From Ohtaekwangia koreensis (lineage in GTDB: Bacteria; Bacteroidota; Bacteroidia; Cytophagales; Cyclobacteriaceae): a DNA stretch of 64,000 nucleotides. Positions within the stretch are counted from its first letter, which is position 1. Each line of letters starts with the position of its first letter. Of the stretch, positions 56,542 through 64,000 are shown one piece after another. The DNA lies in assembly GCF_900167975.1 (NCBI RefSeq), contig NZ_FUZU01000001.1:1088580-1152579 (forward strand), read 5' to 3'. Both the position numbers and the translations under genes were made by a program. Below the pieces are notes generated by a model, which was not told the DNA's origin, ran no database searches, and saw nothing but the letters and a program-made list of their open reading frames with translations.

Positions 56542-57333
56542 TTACGAGAACCCGCGTTGCCTTTTAGCCTCAAAAATGACCACAGCAGCAGCTGTGGACA
56601 CGTTCATGGAGTCGATTTTTCCCTGCATAGGGATGATAATATTGGCATCAGCATTTCGTACCCAGGTATCGGAGAGACCGGTTGCTTCTGTGCCCATCAC
56701 GATAGCACTTGGTTTTGTAAAGTCTGTGAGGTGATAGGGCTTGGAAGCCTGGAGGTATGTGCAGTATATAGATACATTATTCTTCTTGAGCCACCCGATC
56801 GTTTCGTCCGAAGTTGCCGAGGCAAGTTGGGTTGTAAAGACGCAGCCTACGCTGGATCGAATCACATTGGGATTATAAAAATCTGTCTGCGGGTCGCATA
56901 TAATTACAGCATCCACACCGGCTGCATCAGCAGTTCGTAAGAGAGCTCCGAGGTTACCGGGTTTTTCCACGGCTTCAACAATGAGGAGTAATGGATTTTT
57001 TTTTAGTGTGAGTTGATCCAGCCGATGAGTCTTTTGTTCTGCTACCGCGATAAGACCACCCGTGCCTTCGCGCACGGCAATTTTCTCAAATACTTCTTTC
57101 GATACCGGTATAAGCAGCTGATCTGCTTGCGCGAAAGACTTCACTTCCTGCATACTGATAATGTCTTCGCAGAAAAAGAGATTCCCGATTTTATACCCGG
57201 CCTCCAGTGCCAGCCCGATTTCTTTTTTTCCTTCAATGATAAAGAGACATTGCTTTCTTCGCTCACGTGGTTTTTCAAGAGCAATCAGATTTTTGATCTT
57301 CGGGTTTTGCGTACTGGTAATCAGAAAGTGCAT
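56542..57333 (-). CDS. SpoU/TrmH-family RNA 2'-O-methyltransferase
   Basis: 263 residues. SPOUT motifs are present: N-P-N-V-I-R-S-S-V-G (motif 1), V-M-G-T-E-A-T-G-L-S (motif 2), I-P-M-Q-G-K-I-D-S-M-N-V-S-T-A-A-A-V-V-I-F-E (motif 3). An N-terminal substrate-binding L30e-like domain covers about 1-95. Methylates a ribose in rRNA or tRNA. The exact target (RlmB-like) is not clear. Its promoter is visible next to the start codon, and it leads a minus-strand run that includes the kinase. Confidence 0.88.
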   Translation of the reverse strand: MHFLITSTQNPKIKNLIALEKPRERRKQCLFIIEGKKEIGLALEAGYKIGNLFFCEDIISMQEVKSFAQADQLLIPVSKEVFEKIAVREGTGGLIAVAEQKTHRLDQLTLKKNPLLLIVEAVEKPGNLGALLRTADAAGVDAVIICDPQTDFYNPNVIRSSVGCVFTTQLASATSDETIGWLKKNNVSIYCTYLQASKPYHLTDFTKPSAIVMGTEATGLSDTWVRNADANIIIPMQGKIDSMNVSTAAAVVIFEAKRQRGFS

Positions 57334-57337
57334 GCAA

Positions 57338-57366
57338 CAAAACTAGCAATGGAATGCTAAAGCAAA
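57338..57366 (-). promoter_or_regulatory. Candidate promoter of the SpoU methyltransferase gene
   Basis: Minus strand: TTTG (57366-57363), 17 nt spacing, TAGTTTTG (57345-57338), the full Bacteroidota consensus. It ends 4 nt before the ATG, pointing to a leaderless message. Confidence 0.5.
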
Positions 57367-57383
57367 AAGCATTTAACCTCACG

Positions 57384-57432
57384 GCTTAAAGCTTTACGTA
57401 TGAAGCGCAGCTTTCTACTTTCAGCTTTAAGC
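57384..57432. repeat. Inverted repeat in divergent intergenic region
   Basis: GCTTAAAGCT (57384-57393) is matched by AGCTTTAAGC (57423-57432), followed by further TTAAGCC complementary to 57383-57389. It lies between the divergent methyltransferase genes. A weakly similar stretch lies near 9063-9100. Confidence 0.4.
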
Positions 57433-57448
57433 ATTAAGCCTTAGTTTT

Positions 57449-58351
57449 ATGCCCTTTATGAAACTATTACATCCTTCTTCCTGGAAAGACTACGAGTTGA
57501 TCGATTCAGGAGATTTTGAAAAACTCGAGCGCTTCGGTAAGTATACATTGATTCGCCCTGAGCCTCAGGCTATCTGGAGCAGGTCACTTGGCGAGCAGGA
57601 ATGGAAAAAATTGGCTGATGCTAAATTTGTACGTGAGCAAAAAGATAATTACCGTTTTTCAGAAGATGTAAAAGGTGGATGGTCGCGACCACAAGGTATG
57701 CCCGAGAGTTGGAATGTGCTGTATAAATACAATGACCTCAACCTCACACTTCGGCTTGCGCTTACTAATTTTGGACACGTTGGTATTTTTCCGGAGCAAG
57801 GGAATAACTGGAATTTTATTTATGATACGATAACCGGGTGGAATATAGCCAAGCCTCGTGTGCTGAATTTATTTGCCTATACGGGGGCTGCTTCCGTGGT
57901 AGCCCGCACAGCAGGAGCAGAAGTGATTCACTGCGATGCAAGTCGCCCGGGTATAAACTGGGCCAACCAAAATATGCAGCTTAATAATTTGAATGATATC
58001 CGGTGGGTATATGAAGATGCATTCAAATTTGTAAGGCGCGAAGTAAAGCGAGGTAATACATACAATGGTATAATTATGGATCCACCGCCCTATGGTCGCG
58101 GACCAGAAGGAGAGAAGTGGACACTGCAGGAGCAGTTGAATGAACTCATTGAGATGAGCAGCAAACTACTTGAGAAGAAAAACTTCTTCTTTATACTAAG
58201 CATGTATGCCGTTGGTTTGTCGCCTATTGTAGGACTAAATGTAGCCAAAACACATTTTGATACTACCGATGCTGAATACGGAGAATTCTTTCTGAAGTCA
58301 AAGCAAGGTAAAGATCTCCCGATGGGAACATTTTTAAGGTTTAGGAAGTGA
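57449..58351 (+). CDS. Class I SAM-dependent RNA methyltransferase (RlmI/RlmK-like)
   Basis: 300 residues. SAM-binding motif I V-L-N-L-F-A-Y-T-G-A-A-S-V-V-A-R near 137-152 and catalytic D-P-P-P-Y-G-R-G near 210-217, with H-C-D-A-S in motif II. This is the RlmI/K-type Rossmann MTase. There is no N-terminal PUA domain of RlmI, so substrate could differ. Its start codon is in a TTAGTTTTATG context. Two methyltransferase genes lie head to head here. Confidence 0.85.
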   Translation: MPFMKLLHPSSWKDYELIDSGDFEKLERFGKYTLIRPEPQAIWSRSLGEQEWKKLADAKFVREQKDNYRFSEDVKGGWSRPQGMPESWNVLYKYNDLNLTLRLALTNFGHVGIFPEQGNNWNFIYDTITGWNIAKPRVLNLFAYTGAASVVARTAGAEVIHCDASRPGINWANQNMQLNNLNDIRWVYEDAFKFVRREVKRGNTYNGIIMDPPPYGRGPEGEKWTLQEQLNELIEMSSKLLEKKNFFFILSMYAVGLSPIVGLNVAKTHFDTTDAEYGEFFLKSKQGKDLPMGTFLRFRK

Positions 58352-58450
58352 ATTAGTATATATTCCTCTCCTGATAGAACATAGAATAGACTATATATCT
58401 ATATTCAACGACTGTATTAGCTGTCGTAATCTGTGAGTTTATAGAAAATG

Positions 58451-58487
58451 AAAGAGCCCTGTAAATGAGATACACAGGGCTCTTTTT
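58451..58487. terminator. Bidirectional hairpin terminator
   Basis: AAGAGCCCTGT (58452-58462) with ACAGGGCTCTT (58474-58484), then T-tract. Shared by the convergent methyltransferase and CHAT genes. Confidence 0.85.
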
Positions 58488-58514
58488 ATAGTGTTTCGCG
58501 ATATTATATATAGG

Positions 58515-61500
58515 TCAATCCAAGCCGATCATCATAAACGCTCCCCAATAGATCGGTTCGGGATAATCGGTGCGAAGTTCTTTTTTAGCGTCAATAAAAC
58601 TCTGGCGCAAGTTTCCGGAATTAAGCCACTTCTGATAAAATTTTAGCATGAGCTGCTGTGTAGCTTCATCATCAACTTTAAACATACTCATAATTAAAAC
58701 TTTGGCACCTGCTACCAGGAACGCACGTTGTAAACCATAAACACCTTCGCCCGCTTCCAGATCACCAAGTCCTGTCTCACAAGCGCTCAACACAACAAGG
58801 TCAGTCTTGTCCAGGTTTAAGCTCATCGCTTCATAAGCAGTAAGTATACCATTCTCCATGTTAAAGTTATAGCTTGTCTTGTCCATCAGGTCGCCTGCGC
58901 CCTTTAATAAAAGTCCAGTACGCATCAATGGATTCTGCGCCATCATCGCTTCGTTACCTTCTATTTGTTGTTCCGCGGAAGCTTGAATCGTAGGGCGGTA
59001 AAAACCATGTGTGGCAATGTGAAAAATCTTCGGACTGCTCATCTCTTTAATCTTCTCTTCCGAAGCAAGTTTTTCCACATACTCTGCCGTGAGCCAGCCT
59101 TTTTGTTTTAACATGAATTGTACTTGCGTTACTTCCTTCTCTGTACCCGGCAGCGGAGCTATATTCTGATCCGAAGATGCCGTCATGTAAAACGTTGGGT
59201 TACCAAACATAGTCGCTGTATTCTCAGATGTAGACGCGCGTGTTTTTATATTGCGCAGGTATAGATCTTTTGTGTTGCTTACCAACACAATGTTCGAGTT
59301 GTCTATGATATACCTTCCATCCGGTGTAGGTATAGATTCCAGGTTGATTTGGTTGTAAACACCGTCTGCTGAAAGATATACAGTAGCCACTTGCCCGATT
59401 TCTTTAACGATAGGTTCCCAGAATACATTGTATGAATATGTGTCCGGTATTTTCCCGGTGATGGCGTTGCGGTAGAATTTGAAGAAACGAGTCTCCATTT
59501 TCTTTCCATCCTTCAGCATGATCACTTTCGGTCTCGAAAAATCTTTCTTGATGTATAGCGCTGCATAGATCACAGAATCGGTAAGCGTATGATTGAAATA
59601 CCGATAACGTACCATCTCGATAGCAACATCGTTCGGCTTCAAAACTTTTTTCACATCCTCGAATGAAATGCGCTTGTTATCGAATGATTGTCCGAATAGT
59701 TCCGACTTCTGACTCAGATCTTTTTCAAGGCGCTCAACTTCCTGCTGTAAAGCAGATGGATCAATTTGATTTTCCAGTAATTGCGCAGGACTTAACGATA
59801 ACGCGAGTGTAAGTTGTTCTTTCTTTTGAAGCCACGTGCTATACTGTGATTTCAATTGCTCATCGGTACTGTTTAAAATCCGTTCACGGATTTTGATAGA
59901 TGAACTCAATAGTAACGCTTTGGTGAGAAGCTGGTAGTTATATACTTTCCCCGACAAATCTCTGAAGTCCTCAAGATTGCTGAAAGCAAGTGTGTTGTAG
60001 AATTCAAAATCGCCTTTGATCGTGTTCCAGTACTTGGCTTTTTCACGTTCACTCAAAGCGGGGAAGAAATCCTTGATGAATAGTTCATAGTCCGTTAACG
60101 CTTCTTCGATAAGCTTCTTGGAACGCTTATAATCCTTCTGCATATAGTATACCTTGCTGAGCTTCGAAAGTACTTTTACATATTCCGGATGCGAGGAACT
60201 GAAAAACTGTTCGTACAGATCTTTCGATTTGGTATAGAACTCTTCCGCCTTTTTATAGTTCTTTTGTTGATAGTATACATCACCCGTAAGGGTATAGATG
60301 CTGGCGGTGTTGATGTTGTTCTTCTTTCCCGTCTTCATTCGCCAGATATTTTCGGCTACCGTAAGGGAGTTGAAGGCTATATCAAACTTTTTCTCGGAGA
60401 TATAGAGCACTGCTACATTTTTAAGAATTTCGGCGTATTGTGGGTTTTCCTTGCCAAGCTTACTCGCCATGATGTCACGCGACTCGATCATCAGTTTCTC
60501 CACTTCTTTACGATTATCGCCTTTGTAAAATTTGATCAACGCAAGCTGTGAAATTGATTTTGCTACTTCAATGTGGTTACGGCCAAACTGTTTCTCCTGG
60601 CTGTTGATGGCTTTCACAACATTATCCTGTGCTTTATCATAATCACCAAGCGTATAGTATATATCGCTGAGTAATTTTTGAGTAGGAGCGGTTTTAGTAG
60701 ACATCTCACCATACGTCTTTACTGCGATCTGGTTGGCGCGTTGAGCCGTTCGTTCGGCTTCGGTATAGTCTCCTTTCGCCAGAAGGATTCTTCCCTTGTT
60801 CACCAGCGGCTCAATGAGGCGCAATGAATTTTTGCCGTATAGTTTTTCGTATTCCGGAATTTGTATTTTAAGAAGATTATCAGCCTCAAAGAAACCACCG
60901 AGTTGAATGAAGAGGGCTGTAAGTTCTTCGCCTGTTGACAATTCACTCGCCACTTCACCTTTGGCTTTGGCGATAAGTCGGCTGGAGCGATCGAGGTTTG
61001 CCTCGGCTTCATCAAACATCCCTTTTATACCATAGAGCTTCGCCTGTGTATCTATAGCATGAACATAATCTTCCGTGCGGGTTTCATCTTTGCGATACTC
61101 TTCCAGAATTTTTAAAGCCTTGGTGATATCGGCTTCCGCCTTTTCATATTTACCAATTTTTAAGGCGAGGCCAGCAATGCGATCAAGTTCTTTTCCGTAC
61201 TCGGGATCTTCATTACTATATTTCAGAATCGCTTTATCAGAGGCATCGTTCAATGTTTTCAGGGCGAGGTCATACTGATCGGTAAGTTCATACCAGGTTG
61301 CAATGTGGTTGAGGATGTTGAGTAAATTCTTGTGCTGCTCACCAATCTGTTTCTCTACGATGCCGAAGTAACTTTCCTTATATATTTTACCGGCTTCATC
61401 AATTTTGTTGGTATAGTCCAGGTAAAAATCGGCTAGGTATATTTTGGCGAGATGATACTCCGGAGAATTTTCTCCATATAGTTCTTTCTTGATTTCGGTT

Positions 61501-62750
61501 AGCTGGTTGAGGTAGCTTTCAGCAGCGGTATAACGCTTTTCGCGAAGTGATACGTCATACAGGAATTCAACTGTACGGGCAGACGTTATATAGTTCTTTG
61601 GTAATTTCTTTAATACATCCAGGGCCTGTGCTTCCAGGTTCTTCGTTTTGTCACGGCTCATTTTCGAAGTGAACTCAACCGCCTGTTCATTTTCACGATG
61701 AATGCTGGTCTTGGGAAAAGATTTATCAAGAACCTTTTCGTATTCCAGTTTTGTATTCAGATACCGTGCGCGGTTATCTCTTTTTAAAAGTACTTCGAGG
61801 TAATCCAGGTATATATCATGCGCAATGGAATTAGTAGGGTTGACCTTCTTCTTCAGGTCGCTGAGTATATTATCGAAATCAAGATCATTTTCGTGACGTG
61901 TACCATTTTCCTCCAAGGCCTTAGCGAAAATATAGCGTGCTTCTACTTCTGCCAGACTGGTCTCTCCGAGGAATCTTGATTTACCTTTCAGCCACGAGCG
62001 AACCGCAGAGTAAGCATTGTCTGCTGTTTCAGTATCACCACCAATAATAGAGATCCTTCCCTTTTTAGTATAGGCTTTCAGGCGCAGGTTCAGGAGTCGT
62101 GCGTAATCATTGTAGCGTTGTGGAATTTCTTCAATGGGCACACGTTGCGTCTTAATAGATGTGCCATCGGAGATAGACTCTTTTTCAATTGCACGTGAAA
62201 TAAAATATTTGTCAACACTTTCCAGGATGCTGAGTGCATCGTTACAGAATCCTTGTCCGATCATGGCTTCCGCTTCTGCCAGCGCAATTTTTCCGTTCAG
62301 TGCATCGGTCATCTGGTTTGTTTTGGAAAGAAGATCTTTCGCTTTTGCCAGATACTCACGACTGATGCGATAGTTGCCGTAGTCGTTATAAATCTCGGCA
62401 ACGTCAATCAATGTATTTGCATAACTGGTGCTGTTATCGCCGTACATCGCCTGACTGCTAGTCAGTGCGTTGGTGAGTGCGTTATCGAATCCCGCTAATA
62501 CACCCAGGGCCAGACTGATACGCGCTTCGCGCAAGTATAGTCCAGGCATATAAGCGTTCTGCTGGCCCATTTTCGTGGTAACAGATTTTTTTAACTTTTG
62601 CAGGGAACTGTTTGCTTTTGAAAGGCTTCCGCTGGCAAAGTAGGAGTCGATTTTCTGGAGAGACTTATCGAATTTTTTATTTTGACTGAATACAGGCTTG
62701 AATGTGATGGCTAAAATCAACGCCAGCACTAAGATCCCGGTTTTCTTCAT
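58515..62750 (-). CDS. Secreted TPR-CHAT protein (caspase-like fold)
   Basis: About 1411 residues from ATG 62750 (an ATG 12 bases upstream precedes it). Signal peptide to about 22. Residues about 30-950 are many TPR repeats (A-x-x-Y-x-x-A-x-x-x-L-x-x-A-L-x-x-x-E type), then a C-terminal CHAT domain with catalytic His1248 in H-I-A-T-H-G-F-Y and Cys1324 in L-S-A-C-E-T-G-L-G-D. Both catalytic residues are intact, as in clan CD proteases. The final residues G-A-F-M-M-I-G-L-D carry no type IX C-terminal signal, so it probably stays in the periplasm. Substrate unknown. Confidence 0.85.
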   Translation of the reverse strand: MKKTGILVLALILAITFKPVFSQNKKFDKSLQKIDSYFASGSLSKANSSLQKLKKSVTTKMGQQNAYMPGLYLREARISLALGVLAGFDNALTNALTSSQAMYGDNSTSYANTLIDVAEIYNDYGNYRISREYLAKAKDLLSKTNQMTDALNGKIALAEAEAMIGQGFCNDALSILESVDKYFISRAIEKESISDGTSIKTQRVPIEEIPQRYNDYARLLNLRLKAYTKKGRISIIGGDTETADNAYSAVRSWLKGKSRFLGETSLAEVEARYIFAKALEENGTRHENDLDFDNILSDLKKKVNPTNSIAHDIYLDYLEVLLKRDNRARYLNTKLEYEKVLDKSFPKTSIHRENEQAVEFTSKMSRDKTKNLEAQALDVLKKLPKNYITSARTVEFLYDVSLREKRYTAAESYLNQLTEIKKELYGENSPEYHLAKIYLADFYLDYTNKIDEAGKIYKESYFGIVEKQIGEQHKNLLNILNHIATWYELTDQYDLALKTLNDASDKAILKYSNEDPEYGKELDRIAGLALKIGKYEKAEADITKALKILEEYRKDETRTEDYVHAIDTQAKLYGIKGMFDEAEANLDRSSRLIAKAKGEVASELSTGEELTALFIQLGGFFEADNLLKIQIPEYEKLYGKNSLRLIEPLVNKGRILLAKGDYTEAERTAQRANQIAVKTYGEMSTKTAPTQKLLSDIYYTLGDYDKAQDNVVKAINSQEKQFGRNHIEVAKSISQLALIKFYKGDNRKEVEKLMIESRDIMASKLGKENPQYAEILKNVAVLYISEKKFDIAFNSLTVAENIWRMKTGKKNNINTASIYTLTGDVYYQQKNYKKAEEFYTKSKDLYEQFFSSSHPEYVKVLSKLSKVYYMQKDYKRSKKLIEEALTDYELFIKDFFPALSEREKAKYWNTIKGDFEFYNTLAFSNLEDFRDLSGKVYNYQLLTKALLLSSSIKIRERILNSTDEQLKSQYSTWLQKKEQLTLALSLSPAQLLENQIDPSALQQEVERLEKDLSQKSELFGQSFDNKRISFEDVKKVLKPNDVAIEMVRYRYFNHTLTDSVIYAALYIKKDFSRPKVIMLKDGKKMETRFFKFYRNAITGKIPDTYSYNVFWEPIVKEIGQVATVYLSADGVYNQINLESIPTPDGRYIIDNSNIVLVSNTKDLYLRNIKTRASTSENTATMFGNPTFYMTASSDQNIAPLPGTEKEVTQVQFMLKQKGWLTAEYVEKLASEEKIKEMSSPKIFHIATHGFYRPTIQASAEQQIEGNEAMMAQNPLMRTGLLLKGAGDLMDKTSYNFNMENGILTAYEAMSLNLDKTDLVVLSACETGLGDLEAGEGVYGLQRAFLVAGAKVLIMSMFKVDDEATQQLMLKFYQKWLNSGNLRQSFIDAKKELRTDYPEPIYWGAFMMIGLD

Positions 62751-62924
62751 AACTACAGACATTTATACAATTGGACATCTAAGCTACTAAAATCAGTTGG
62801 ATTTTCAGGCTCACATAAGTATGGGAGAAAAAAACGCATCGCTTCATTGAAAAAATAATGTTTATGCACTCCTGTTGCAGGCCCTTTGTGCAGAAATTGA
62901 AGCGTTTTTAAACAGATCAGAAAC

Positions 62925-63839
62925 ATGCACGATCATCACGATCACGATCATAATCACCATCACGGGCACGGTCATCACCATCATCACGGTGGAAATATAC
63001 GGGTCGCATTTTGGCTGAATACAGGTTTTGCTATACTTGAATTAATCGGAGGCTTCTACACCAACTCGGTGGCCATTCTTTCCGATGCATTGCATGATCT
63101 GGGCGATAGTCTTTCACTAGGCACAGCGTGGTATTTCGAGCGCAAGTCAAAGCAAAAGCGTGATGCTATATATACCTACGGCTATCAACGATTTTCGCTT
63201 GTAGGGGCTTTTATTAATTCCATTATACTCATCGTTGGTTCGGTACTGATTCTGAAAGAAGCTTTCGGAAGGTTGTTTGCTCCCGAGCAACCCGACACCA
63301 CCGGCATGATGATCTTTGCTGTATTTGGTATTCTTGTAAATGGTGCCGCGATGCTGCGCCTGAAAAAAGGCGAATCCATAAATGAAAAAGTTATATCGCT
63401 TCATTTTCTCGAAGATGTGTTGGGCTGGGCAGCGGTATTGATCGGTAGTATTGTTATGAAATATTTCGATGCTCCTATTATAGATCCATTACTCTCTGTT
63501 TTGATCGCGATTATCATCCTGGTAAATGTATACCGGAACATGCGCGGAGCATTTCAAATTATACTGCAGGGAGTTCCGCATGCTGTATCCGAAGAGAAAG
63601 TAAAGGACGCTTTTAAAAACTTCACGGAGATTGATAGTACACACGATCTTCACATCTGGACGATGGATGGTCAGTATAATATACTTACAACCCACGCTGT
63701 ACTGAAACAGCCCATGGAACCACAGGCGCTGGAGATGGTGAAATCGAAAATAAAAGATGAATTGAAGAAGATAAACATTCATCATGTAACCATCGAGTTT
63801 GAAAACAAAGGACTAGCCTGCGAACATGAATCTCACTAG
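62925..63839 (+). CDS. CDF-family zinc exporter
   Basis: 304 residues. His-rich N-terminal tail (residues 2-22; H-D-H-H-D-H-D-H-N-H-H-H) that likely binds metal. Six membrane helices. Both transport-site motifs are H-x3-D: H-D-L-G-D in helix 2 and H-F-L-E-D in helix 5, a combination found in zinc-selective members such as ZitB. A C-terminal cytoplasmic domain (about 205-304) follows. Exports Zn2+ to the periplasm by proton exchange. Single gene. Confidence 0.92.
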   Translation: MHDHHDHDHNHHHGHGHHHHHGGNIRVAFWLNTGFAILELIGGFYTNSVAILSDALHDLGDSLSLGTAWYFERKSKQKRDAIYTYGYQRFSLVGAFINSIILIVGSVLILKEAFGRLFAPEQPDTTGMMIFAVFGILVNGAAMLRLKKGESINEKVISLHFLEDVLGWAAVLIGSIVMKYFDAPIIDPLLSVLIAIIILVNVYRNMRGAFQIILQGVPHAVSEEKVKDAFKNFTEIDSTHDLHIWTMDGQYNILTTHAVLKQPMEPQALEMVKSKIKDELKKINIHHVTIEFENKGLACEHESH

Positions 63840-63943
63840 CAAAGTACCGGTACGGTTATAAGGAATGTCGCTGAGCGGACAAAACGAATTAAACCAAATC
63901 CGTTTGATTCCTGTTTAGCGTATATATACAGAAAAATTGAACT

Positions 63944-64000
63944 ATGCATAAAGTCATTTTAGTCGTCCTGGTTGCCTTTCAGCTTTATTCCTGTACTGGA
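63944..64000 (+). CDS. N-terminal fragment of a lipoprotein (cut by window end)
   Basis: 19 codons from ATG 63944 to the last base. They encode M-H-K-V-I-L-V-V-L-V-A-F-Q-L-Y-S-C, a signal peptide with a lipobox Cys17. The rest is outside the window and no product can be named. Confidence 0.55.
   Translation, partial: MHKVILVVLVAFQLYSCTG

Noticed and set aside
1-64000. Mobile elements, CRISPR arrays, prophage
   Set aside because: No transposase, integrase, direct-repeat arrays or phage structural genes found; gene style is uniform across the window.

Overview
The window looks like chromosome from a Bacteroidota bacterium, most likely a Cytophagales (Cyclobacteriaceae/Chryseolinea-like) member. 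The evidence is the set of families present: the type IX secretion protein PorQ, DUF4412, DUF4421, DUF4199 and DUF3052 proteins, a type B L31 without zinc-binding cysteines, a degenerate EF-G paralogue, many lipoproteins with a Bacteroidota-style lipobox, almost no Shine-Dalgarno sequences, and promoter elements of the TAnnTTTG type. G+C is about 43% by eye. Coding density is high and uniform. I see no insertion sequence, prophage, CRISPR array, rRNA or tRNA gene. The tetramer TATA is strikingly frequent inside genes on both strands.

Layout. 1-9 kb: the 3' end of a biosynthetic arginine decarboxylase, a DUF4412 secreted protein, an EF-G-like factor with a non-canonical GTPase centre, an SRPBCC protein, three lipoproteins (two LPP20-like), and a DUF3052/DnaJ/SUI1 mini-operon. 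9-14.5 kb: three tandem secreted amidohydrolase paralogues, of which only the middle one keeps the metal ligands, then a YitT transporter. 14.6-29.5 kb: a Deg-type protease, a GH3-family enzyme, dxr-rseP, an OmpA-type envelope protein, and a lon-def-porQ-hslU-DUF4421 run that mixes proteostasis with type IX secretion.

29.5-40.5 kb: a SixA phosphatase, a lipid A-type acyltransferase, fmt-folA, an APC permease, the minus-strand run hemC-cyclophilin-RmlD-like, the pair GlmU-like/holB, and rpmE2. 40.7-51 kb: a Wzi-like outer-membrane protein, an MsbA-like exporter, a ComM-type ATPase, a membrane-anchored LuxR-type regulator with DUF4199 and VOC proteins, an unknown acidic protein, and an FtsX/MacB-type permease.

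51-58 kb (minus strand): an rRNA/tRNA methyltransferase, a multi-PAS histidine kinase, and a tightly linked pair of unnamed membrane proteins. This pair is the most interesting part of the window. The polytopic member carries D-x3-H-x12-H and a second D-x3-H-x13-H copy; the first spacing equals that of the Cu(C) ligands of PmoC. Its partner has a signal peptide whose predicted cleavage would expose an N-terminal histidine, two membrane helices, and two HxHP motifs. A copper-associated membrane complex is a reasonable hypothesis but is unproven.

58-64 kb: a 1.4-kb-residue secreted TPR-CHAT protein with an intact His/Cys dyad, a zinc-type CDF exporter, and the first 19 codons of another lipoprotein cut by the window edge. 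Most operons end in clear bidirectional hairpin terminators between convergent genes.
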